DNA of 47,554 nt from Gammaproteobacteria bacterium (lineage in GTDB: Bacteria > Pseudomonadota > Gammaproteobacteria > Burkholderiales > Rhodocyclaceae): assembly GCA_029289235.1 (NCBI GenBank), contig JARFTZ010000058.1:1-47554 (forward strand), read 5' to 3'. The notes under the pieces were generated by a model that did not search any database, had not been told where the DNA came from, and worked only from the letters and a program-made list of their open reading frames with translations. The translations under genes were made by a program, and so were the position numbers. Shown here piece after piece: positions 1 through 6,547 of this stretch (within the stretch, counting starts at the first letter, position 1; each line of letters begins with the position of its first letter).

Positions 1-57
1 TGCTTGAACTCTTCCCGGTGATACCGCCTGCGCCGTATCGGTTTCTGTATTTCCATC

Positions 58-92
58 GATCGTGTCCACCATGTTTTCTAGCGGACACGATC
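58..92. repeat. Perfect 10-bp inverted repeat downstream of iolG
   Basis: GATCGTGTCC at 58-67 is repeated in inverse complement at 83-92 (GGACACGATC), separated by 15 bases. It lies about 50 bases beyond the iolG stop codon. It has no following T-run on either strand, so it is either a weak transcript-end hairpin for the leftward iol operon or a protein-binding palindrome for whatever lies left of the window. A 10-base direct repeat (TCTTCCCGGT, 10-19 and 91-100) flanks it. No gene is recognisable in 1-143. Confidence 0.5.
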
Positions 93-143
93 TTCCCGGT
101 CTAAACCCTCAATTCATAGATGACTTCGCCGGGGGCTTACGGA

Positions 144-1154
144 TCACAAGCGAACCAGCTGATTCGTTTCAAACGCCTCCTTGCACAGATAGGCGATCTG
201 AGTGCATTTGGTACCGTCATAGACGCTGACCTCGGGCTTGCGGCCTTCGTTGATGCAGCGGACGAACTCGACCATTTCGTTGCGGTAGGCGTCGCCGAAG
301 CGTTCCAGGAAGTCCTGCGAGCATTCCCGGCGGACGCCCTGCGGATCGAGGATCTCGACCAGGTTTTTTTGCGGCACCGAGGCGATGCGCAACGTTCCCT
401 GCGTGCCGATGATCTCGGTTTCCACGTTGTAGCCGTGCGGCGCGGTGCGTCCGGCGAAGAGGAAGACCATCGCGTCATTCTCCAGCTGCATCAGGGCGGC
501 GACGTTGTCGCCATCCTTGTACTGGCCGAACTCGGGGTGCGCGTAGCAGCCGCCGATGGCGAAGATGGTCTTGGGGTCGGCCCCCATGAACCAGCGGGCC
601 AGGTCGATGTCATGGACCGCCATGTCAATGAACTGCCCGCCCGAATGCCCGGCATAGGCGATGGCCCCTGCAATCGCGCGCTCCGGGTCCTGGCTGTAGC
701 CGCGGAAGAGGATCGGCTTGCCGATCTGCCCTTCGGCGACCATTTTCTTGGCGTAGGCATACGAGGGGTCGTAGCGGCGCATGAAGCCGAGCATGAACAC
801 CCGCTCCGGAAAACGCGCCACCGCTGCTTCGGCAATGCGGCACTCGTCGACCGTGGTGCCCAGGGGCTTTTCGCTGAACACGTGCAGGCCGCGTTCCAGC
901 GCGGCGGCAATCTGCGCGGTATGCAGGTGCGATGGCGAGGTGATGACCACCGCGTCGAGTCCGTCCCCGGCAATCATCGCCTCGAAGTCGGCGTACGTCC
1001 GCTTGACTCCCCACGCGGTCGCCGTCGCCCTGAGTTTTTCCTCGTTGGCGTCGCACAGGGCGACCAGTTCCACGCCCGGGATGGCAAAGCGCAGGTTCCA
1101 CGCATGCTGGTAGCCCAGGCGGCCAAGTCCGATGGCGCCGATCCTGACAGTCAT
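144..1154 (-). CDS. iolG: Inositol 2-dehydrogenase, Gfo/Idh/MocA family
   Basis: This 336-residue protein should oxidise myo-inositol to 2-keto-myo-inositol (scyllo-inosose) with NAD+, the first cytoplasmic step of inositol breakdown. The N-terminus has the Rossmann motif GAIGLGRLG (residues 6-14) and an acidic residue after the second strand (Asp35). The family's catalytic set is present: Lys96 in SEKPLG, and Asp177 and His181 in FIDMAVHDID, matching the Lys/Asp/His triad of Bacillus IolG. The start follows a GGAGG at good spacing that overlaps the permease stop codon, so it is the last gene of the ABC transporter operon. Linkage to iolD, iolE and iolB on the other arm supports inositol as substrate. 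A scyllo-inositol dehydrogenase or another sugar dehydrogenase of the same family cannot be excluded. Confidence 0.88.
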   Translation of the reverse strand: MTVRIGAIGLGRLGYQHAWNLRFAIPGVELVALCDANEEKLRATATAWGVKRTYADFEAMIAGDGLDAVVITSPSHLHTAQIAAALERGLHVFSEKPLGTTVDECRIAEAAVARFPERVFMLGFMRRYDPSYAYAKKMVAEGQIGKPILFRGYSQDPERAIAGAIAYAGHSGGQFIDMAVHDIDLARWFMGADPKTIFAIGGCYAHPEFGQYKDGDNVAALMQLENDAMVFLFAGRTAPHGYNVETEIIGTQGTLRIASVPQKNLVEILDPQGVRRECSQDFLERFGDAYRNEMVEFVRCINEGRKPEVSVYDGTKCTQIAYLCKEAFETNQLVRL

Positions 1155-1164
1155 TTTCCGCCTC

Positions 1165-2148
1165 CTATTTCTTCTTGGCGTTCTTGCGCATGTCGATCAC
1201 GACGGCGGTGACGATGATGGCGCCCTTGATGATCTGCTGCCAGTAGGCGGAAACGCCCAGCAGGTTCAAGCCGTTGTTGAGCACGCCGAGAATCAGCGCA
1301 CCGACGACCGCTCCCTGGATCGTCCCGATCCCGCCAGAGTGGCTCGTTCCGCCGATGGTCGTCGCCGCGATCGCATCGAGTTCGTACGCGACCCCCATGC
1401 CCGGCTGCCCGGTATTGAGGCGCGCCGAGAGCATCAGGCCGGCCACCCCTGCGAGCATCCCCGCATACATGTAGATCTTGACCAGATTACGCCCGACATT
1501 GACGCCGGAAACCTCGGCCGCGACGATGTTTCCGCCGATTGCGTAGATGTTCTTGCCGAATTTTGTGTGGTTCAGGACCACCCAGGTAATCAGCGCCAGC
1601 ATGAAGAACAGGATGACAGGAACGGGAACGCCGAAGACGTACCCTTGACCGATGAACTGGTACGACGCGGTCAGTGTGCTGACCGGACGGCCGTCGGAAT
1701 ACAGCAGGGCCAACCCACGTACCGAGACGTAGGTTCCCAGCGTGGCGATGAAGGCGGGAATGCCGGTCTTGGCGACCAACAGGCCGTTGACCATGCCAAC
1801 GAGCGTGCCCACGCCGAGGGCGACGAGAATCGGGACGATCACCGGCAGTTCCGGCAGCGAGGGGTACATCTTGGCCGCCCAGTCGCCGGCCTGGCCGAAA
1901 CTCGCGGCCATGACCGCGCACAAGGCCAGCGTCGAACCACTCGACAGGTCGATGCCCTTGGAGATGATCACCAGCGTGACACCGAGCGAAATCACGCCGA
2001 TCACCGAGACCTGGCGCACCACGTTGAGCAGATTGTCCTGCGAAAGAAACACCGGCGACAGGAAGCTCATGATTATGACCATGACCACCAGAACCAGGTA
2101 GATCCCGTACTTGCCGAAAAACTGCTTGATGTTTTCCTTGCCGTTCAT
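1165..2148 (-). CDS. iatP: Inositol/ribose-type ABC transporter permease
   Basis: This 327-residue polytopic membrane protein is an RbsC/MglC-type permease (BPD_transp_2 family) of a carbohydrate importer. The sequence begins with a short cytoplasmic stretch followed by a first hydrophobic helix (about residues 15-32) and continues with repeated hydrophobic segments. It contains the family's loop GVNVGRN...IYMYAGMLAGVAG, which contacts the ATPase, followed by the conserved TIGGTSHSGGIGTIQGA segment. It ends with a basic tail (KNAKKK). It sits between the ATPase gene (53-base gap) and iolG. The arrangement binding protein, ATPase, permease matches the Caulobacter ibpA-iatA-iatP inositol transporter, hence the symbol. 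Substrate assignment rests on context. Confidence 0.85.
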   Translation of the reverse strand: MNGKENIKQFFGKYGIYLVLVVMVIIMSFLSPVFLSQDNLLNVVRQVSVIGVISLGVTLVIISKGIDLSSGSTLALCAVMAASFGQAGDWAAKMYPSLPELPVIVPILVALGVGTLVGMVNGLLVAKTGIPAFIATLGTYVSVRGLALLYSDGRPVSTLTASYQFIGQGYVFGVPVPVILFFMLALITWVVLNHTKFGKNIYAIGGNIVAAEVSGVNVGRNLVKIYMYAGMLAGVAGLMLSARLNTGQPGMGVAYELDAIAATTIGGTSHSGGIGTIQGAVVGALILGVLNNGLNLLGVSAYWQQIIKGAIIVTAVVIDMRKNAKKK

Positions 2149-2201
2149 AGAAGAATTCCCAACCCTTGTGTGATGTTGATCGAGCGACCGGAACCCGATC
2201 G

Positions 2202-3704
2202 TTACGGTTTCATGGTGGCGTATTTCATGACCACTTCCTGCGTTGCGTCCTTGCGCTCGACGATTCCCGTCAGTCTTCCTTCGCGCATCACCGCAATCCG
2301 GTCACTCATGCCGAGAATTTCGGGAAGCTCCGAAGACACCAGGATGATCGCCTTCCCCTTCGCCGCCAGGTTGGTAATCAGCGTATGGATTTCCGCCTTG
2401 GCGCCGACGTCGATCCCCCGCGTCGGTTCATCGAGGATCAGGATTTCCGGCTCCGACATCAGCCAGCGGGCGACCAGGACTTTCTGCTGATTGCCGCCGG
2501 AGAGGTTCATGATCTTCTGCTCGAGGCTCGGCGTCTTGATCTTGATCTTGTGCCGATACTCGCCGCACTCGTTGCGAATCTGGGCATGGTTGAGAAATTT
2601 GCCAAGGCGGTTGCGATAGCGGTCGATGACCGCCATGATCATGTTGTCCTTGATGTCGAGCATCGGGAAGATGCCGGACAACCGCCGGTCTTCGGTCAGG
2701 AGCGCCATCTTGTGCCTGATCGCGTCCTCCGGAGCACGGATATCCACCGGCTTGTCATCGATCAGCACGCTGCCTGCGCTTTTATGGCGGATGCCGAAGA
2801 GCGTTTCCATCACTTCCGTGCGCCCGGCGCCGACCAGGCCGGCAAAACCGAGAATTTCGCCCTTGCGCACCGCGAACGAAACGTCCTGGAACGCCCCGGG
2901 GCTCGACAGGTTCTTCACCTCCAGCTTGACGTCGGTGATCGGGCACTCGACCTTCGGGAACATCTCGTTCAGTTCCCGCCCGACCATCAGCGCAATCAGC
3001 TTGTCGGTGTTCAGTTCGGCGGCCGGATAGGTACCGACGTAATTGCCGTCGCGCAAGACGCTCACTTCGTCGGAAATGGCGAAGATTTCATCCATCTTGT
3101 GCGAGATATAGATGATCGCCTTGCCTTGCTCCCGCAGCCGCCGGATGATCCTGAACAGATGCTCGACCTCGCCCTTGGTGAGCGATGAGGTCGGCTCGTC
3201 CATGATCACCACGTCCGCATTGTAGGACACGGCCTTGGCGATCTCGACCATCTGCATTTTGGCGACGGTGAGCTTGGCCATCTCGATGCGCGGATCGATC
3301 GAGAGCTCCAGATCGTCGAGCAGACGCTTGGTGTCGTCATGCATCTTGCGATGATCGACGAACGGCGTGCCCTTGATCAGCGGCTCTCTCCCGAGCCAGA
3401 CGTTTTCCATCACCGAACGGTGCGGGACGGGCGACAGCTCCTGGTGGATCATCGCAATGCCAAGCCGGATCGACTCGATCGGCGCGTTGAACTCGGTCTC
3501 GACGCCCTTGTACAGGACGATCCCTTCCGTCGGCTTGTACATCCCGCTGAGGATCTTCATCAACGTCGATTTCCCGGCCCCGTTTTCCCCCATCAGGGCG
3601 TGCACGCTCCCTGGCCGGAACCTGAGGGATATTCCATCGAGCGCGACAACGCCGGGGAACACCTTCCGGATGCCGCGTGTTTCCAACACATACTCGTTAG
3701 CCAT
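2202..3704 (-). CDS. iatA: Inositol/ribose-type ABC transporter ATP-binding protein (two ATPase domains)
   Basis: This 500-residue protein is an RbsA/MglA-type ATPase with two fused nucleotide-binding domains, which powers sugar uptake through the adjacent permease. Domain 1 has an intact Walker A (GENGAGKST, near residue 40), a Walker B ending VIMDEPTSSL, and an H-loop (YISHKMDE). Domain 2 has the degenerate Walker A typical of this family (GLVGAGRTE), a signature LSGGNQQK and Walker B ILILDEPTRG. ATG at 3704 is preferred over an in-frame TTG six bases upstream because AGGG precedes it at normal spacing. It follows the binding-protein gene after an intercistronic stem-loop, which is usual where the binding protein must be made in excess. 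Confidence 0.88.
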   Translation of the reverse strand: MANEYVLETRGIRKVFPGVVALDGISLRFRPGSVHALMGENGAGKSTLMKILSGMYKPTEGIVLYKGVETEFNAPIESIRLGIAMIHQELSPVPHRSVMENVWLGREPLIKGTPFVDHRKMHDDTKRLLDDLELSIDPRIEMAKLTVAKMQMVEIAKAVSYNADVVIMDEPTSSLTKGEVEHLFRIIRRLREQGKAIIYISHKMDEIFAISDEVSVLRDGNYVGTYPAAELNTDKLIALMVGRELNEMFPKVECPITDVKLEVKNLSSPGAFQDVSFAVRKGEILGFAGLVGAGRTEVMETLFGIRHKSAGSVLIDDKPVDIRAPEDAIRHKMALLTEDRRLSGIFPMLDIKDNMIMAVIDRYRNRLGKFLNHAQIRNECGEYRHKIKIKTPSLEQKIMNLSGGNQQKVLVARWLMSEPEILILDEPTRGIDVGAKAEIHTLITNLAAKGKAIILVSSELPEILGMSDRIAVMREGRLTGIVERKDATQEVVMKYATMKP

Positions 3705-3777
3705 ACTCAACCCTGATTCAAGTTGGAACCTGTTTCGTGAGCCGACCCGCAGGTTTTCCGGGTTGCACGAGCGACAA

Positions 3778-3800
3778 GCCGGGAGGCTTCCCCTCCCGGC
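3778..3800 (-). other. Intercistronic stem-loop between ibpA and iatA
   Basis: GCCGGGAGG (3778-3786) pairs perfectly with CCTCCCGGC (3792-3800) around a 5-base loop. It lies just after the binding-protein stop codon and about 70 bases before the ATPase start. No U-tract follows on the coding strand, so it looks like a 3'-end-protecting or attenuating hairpin rather than a full terminator, as found between binding-protein and ATPase genes in other ABC operons. Confidence 0.6.
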
Positions 3801-3814
3801 CTAAGGTCACGTTC

Positions 3815-4732
3815 CTATTTCTTGAATTGCGCGAGGTTTTCCGGTGTCACGAGCTTGAACGGAATCCAGTTTTCTTTCGGCACTTTTTCGCCCTTCACTG
3901 CCTTGACGGCGACTTCGACACCGCCGCCGCCCTGGCCGGCGGCATCCTGGAACACCGTTGCGGCGAGCTCGCCCTTGGATACCGAGGTCAGGGCATCGGG
4001 CGTGGCATCAACGCCGAGGACAATGACGTCGGTACGCTTCTTGTCCTTGAGCGCCTGGATGGCGCCGAGCGCCATGTCGTCGTTGTTGGCGAGGATGGCC
4101 TTGAGATCCTTGCCGAAGCGGTTGAGCCAGTCCTCGGTCTTGGCGAGGCCTTCGTTCCGTTGCCACTGGCCGGTCTGCTTGTCGAGGATCTTGATGCCCG
4201 GATACTTGTTCTTCTGGACTTCTTCATTGCCGGCAGTGCGCTTCAGGGCGCCTTCGTTGTCCAGCTTGCCCATCAGGATGGCGACGTTGCCCTTGCCCCC
4301 GAGTTTCTCGCCGAGGAATTCCATTTGCAGGCGACCGGCGACGATCTCTTCCGAACCGACGTAGTAAGCGCCATCGGGCAGATTGCCCGGATTGCGGTTC
4401 ACATAAACCGCCTTGATGTTCTTCGCCAGGATGTTCTTGGTCATCGGGGCGGTGGCGCTGGTGTCGACCGGAACAACGATGATCGCATCCATCTTCTGGA
4501 CGATGAAATTCTCGACCTGATCGAGCTGTTTCGCCATGTCCTCCTTGGCATCGGTAAATGTCAGCTCAACGGCATCCGGATTCGCTTTTGCGTAGGCTTT
4601 CATTCCGTCCATCATGTAGGTCAGGAACGTATCGTCGAAGTTGGCGATCGAAACGCCCACCTTGACGGGAGCAGCAAAGGCCATGGTGGATGCCACGAGA
4701 AGCGCGGCGCCAGACAGCAGAATCTTTTTCAT
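3815..4732 (-). CDS. ibpA: Periplasmic inositol/sugar-binding protein
   Basis: This 305-residue protein is a type I periplasmic binding protein (ribose/galactose/inositol-binding group). The chosen start gives a classic signal peptide (MKKILLSGAALLVASTMAFA, cleavage after AFA), and GAGGGG lies 9 bases upstream. The longer open frame to 4822 lacks such a signal. The mature part opens with VKVGVSIANFDDTF and has the family's hinge and ligand motifs, including DAIIVVPVD, YVGSEE, ILANNDDMALGA and VLGVDATPDAL. It resembles Caulobacter IbpA, the myo-inositol-binding protein, in overall sequence. It is followed by iatA, iatP and iolG in one leftward operon. The ligand is inferred from the flanking iol genes. 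Confidence 0.85.
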   Translation of the reverse strand: MKKILLSGAALLVASTMAFAAPVKVGVSIANFDDTFLTYMMDGMKAYAKANPDAVELTFTDAKEDMAKQLDQVENFIVQKMDAIIVVPVDTSATAPMTKNILAKNIKAVYVNRNPGNLPDGAYYVGSEEIVAGRLQMEFLGEKLGGKGNVAILMGKLDNEGALKRTAGNEEVQKNKYPGIKILDKQTGQWQRNEGLAKTEDWLNRFGKDLKAILANNDDMALGAIQALKDKKRTDVIVLGVDATPDALTSVSKGELAATVFQDAAGQGGGGVEVAVKAVKGEKVPKENWIPFKLVTPENLAQFKK

Positions 4733-4925
4733 ATCGGTTTTCCCCTCATGTTTATGCAAAGAATCTTCTTCTGAATCAGATGTTTGACCCGAACAGGCAA
4801 ACGCTTGCGTCTTTGGTGTCAATCCCTCCTTTCAACACGGACAATTCGCCGTGCGGCATGATCTTTCTCTCCGATACACTCGAGAAAGCACGCCGCCGGC
4901 GATGCTTTTATGGTTATTCGATAAC

Positions 4926-4949
4926 GATTGCCCGCAGCCGCGGGCAATC
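4926..4949. terminator. Perfect 10-bp hairpin after the transaldolase-family gene
   Basis: GATTGCCCGC (4926-4935) and GCGGGCAATC (4940-4949) form a perfect stem with a 4-base loop, 11 bases downstream of the transaldolase-family stop codon. No run of U follows, so termination would be partial. It may separate the aldolase transcript from ibpA, whose start is 194 bases further on. Confidence 0.5.
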
Positions 4950-4960
4950 ACCCTTCAATG

Positions 4961-6070
4961 TCACTTCTTCTTGTCGGGGTTGGGGATCATGGCGTCGCGC
5001 ACGATCCCGAGCAGTTCGTGGTAGTGCTCGCAGAACACCCGCAGGGTCCGGGCCGTCGCCCCGAACGTGCCGAACTCCGCGACGCTCATCCCGTTTTCGT
5101 CGTAAGCGCGGCGGAAATCGGGGACCATTGAATACAGTTCATCGACAATCTCGGGAGCGACCGGCAGGTGCATGCGCTCCTTGACCTCGACCTTCGACTT
5201 GTTGAACAGGACCTGCCAGTCGTAGGGGATCGTCAGGATGACATCGCCGCCGATGAACTGCGACCAGTGCAGATGATTGCGGTAGGCGGCTGAGAGCAGG
5301 CGGGTACGATAATCACGTTCTTTGTATAGGGTATAGGCCTTTTTGAAGGCGGCGACGCCGGCCCAGTCGGCATAGCCCGGCGTCAGGAGCGTTCCGTCGC
5401 GGGCCGTCGCAACTTTCATCCAGTCATCGAGACGGCCGACCATGATGGTGCAGGCGGGATGAATATGATCGACAGCCTTCCCTTCCTGCTCGCGACGTTT
5501 CAATCCGCGCTCGACGGCCTCGGCGACAGCGATGGCCTGTGGCACCGTGAAGGAAACAGTCGCGTTGATGGTAACCCCCTGATAGGTAGCCTCCTCCAGC
5601 GCGACAACCCCCGCCGCCGTGACCGGGATCTTGACCTGGATGTTCGGCGCCAGGCTATCGAAATGAACCGCCTGCTCCACGAGCGCACGGGCGTCGCGAT
5701 AGTACGTCGGACTCGTCTGCATGGACAGACGCCCCTTCCGCCCGTTTTCCCGCTCGAAGACCGGCAGAAGCATGGCCGCGCCCTTGATGCCCATTTCCTC
5801 GATCAGGCGCCAGGCGATCTTGTCTTCGCTCCACGTCGGATTGCTCTCGATGATGCCGCAAAGCGTGTCTTTCCACGCCGCATATTCCTTCTTCAGCACG
5901 TTGAGGACGATGCTCGGGTTGGTCGTTGCCCCGACCGCGCCGTTGCGGACCGCATACGCCAGTTCATCGCTGCCGCACGAATCGTTCCAGTAGTCGGTCG
6001 GCGTCGAATGGGTGGTTCGATAGAGTGGACTCTGCGTGTCGTATTCCTGGGGTGCGGTGCGGGTGTTCAT
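4961..6070 (-). CDS. Transaldolase-family aldolase linked to inositol catabolism
   Basis: This 369-residue class I (Schiff-base) aldolase of the transaldolase family is much longer than transaldolase B (about 317) or fructose-6-phosphate aldolase (about 220). Visible active-site elements are Asp30 (NDSCGSD), Asn51 (TTNPSIV), the Schiff-base Lys147 in VKIPVTAAG, Asn169 (TINATVSF) and GRLDDW (212-217). At the position of transaldolase B Glu96, in a conserved GRL context, it has Gln118, as in FsaA (Gln59). The VKIPVTAAG segment is also FSA-like. The residue matching TalB Phe178/FsaA Tyr131 appears to be Met210. ATG at 6070 has AAAGG 9 bases upstream, better than an in-frame ATG at 6100. It is divergent from iolDEB and precedes the inositol transporter. 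I infer that it acts on 2-deoxy-5-keto-gluconate, but ordinary transaldolase or another ketose substrate remains possible. Confidence 0.75.
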   Translation of the reverse strand: MNTRTAPQEYDTQSPLYRTTHSTPTDYWNDSCGSDELAYAVRNGAVGATTNPSIVLNVLKKEYAAWKDTLCGIIESNPTWSEDKIAWRLIEEMGIKGAAMLLPVFERENGRKGRLSMQTSPTYYRDARALVEQAVHFDSLAPNIQVKIPVTAAGVVALEEATYQGVTINATVSFTVPQAIAVAEAVERGLKRREQEGKAVDHIHPACTIMVGRLDDWMKVATARDGTLLTPGYADWAGVAAFKKAYTLYKERDYRTRLLSAAYRNHLHWSQFIGGDVILTIPYDWQVLFNKSKVEVKERMHLPVAPEIVDELYSMVPDFRRAYDENGMSVAEFGTFGATARTLRVFCEHYHELLGIVRDAMIPNPDKKK

Positions 6071-6547
6071 CGTGCTCAGCCTTTCAATGGAGTCATTCAA
6101 CGTGCTGGGGCGCCTGTTACGGGGACGCCGAAGCTGCCCTCGCCTTGCTTCTGGTGATTTCTTTTTTTTGGGTTATCTCTTCATGAACCCCTCCGGAAGA
6201 AACCGGAGGAAACCGGCGTGTTCGACAAAACAATAGGCATTCTAAAAATTATTGTCAATAGAAAATTATTTCTTTTTACACGACGAACCGTTGGTCACCC
6301 GCCCACTGAAACAGCTTTCCGGCCTACCGAGGGAGATAGTTGAAAAAAACTTAACATGTTGTTATTTCAACACTTTCAAAACCGTTTAGAAGACAATCGC
6401 AACCAATGGAAAGTTATTTCTAAACATAATAAGTTATTGAAATTTTAATTGCACTCCACAGCGAAGCGCGTTATCTTTATCCGGAATCCGGCAGTTCACG
6501 TCGAACACGCGACGTTGCCGAGAAACAACGACCAGGGGAGGAAACCA
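6071..6547. promoter_or_regulatory. Divergent iol control region
   Basis: This 477-bp stretch between the transaldolase-family gene and iolD has no credible gene. Its right half (about 6210-6450) is far richer in A and T than the flanking genes. It contains repeated octamers: ATTATTTC at 6265, GTTATTTC at 6361 and 6413, and GTTATTGA at 6433. The copy at 6361 sits in TGTTG-N6-CAACA, an inverted repeat. A 7-bp hairpin (CCTCCGG 6190-6196 / CCGGAGG 6203-6209) lies in the leftward leader. The repeats are candidate operators for an inositol-responsive regulator not encoded here. I could not assign -35/-10 boxes with confidence. Confidence 0.5.

Noticed and set aside
4733-4822. Longer N-terminus for the inositol-binding protein
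   Set aside because: The extra 30 residues would bury the signal peptide, and the internal ATG has a strong ribosome-binding site.
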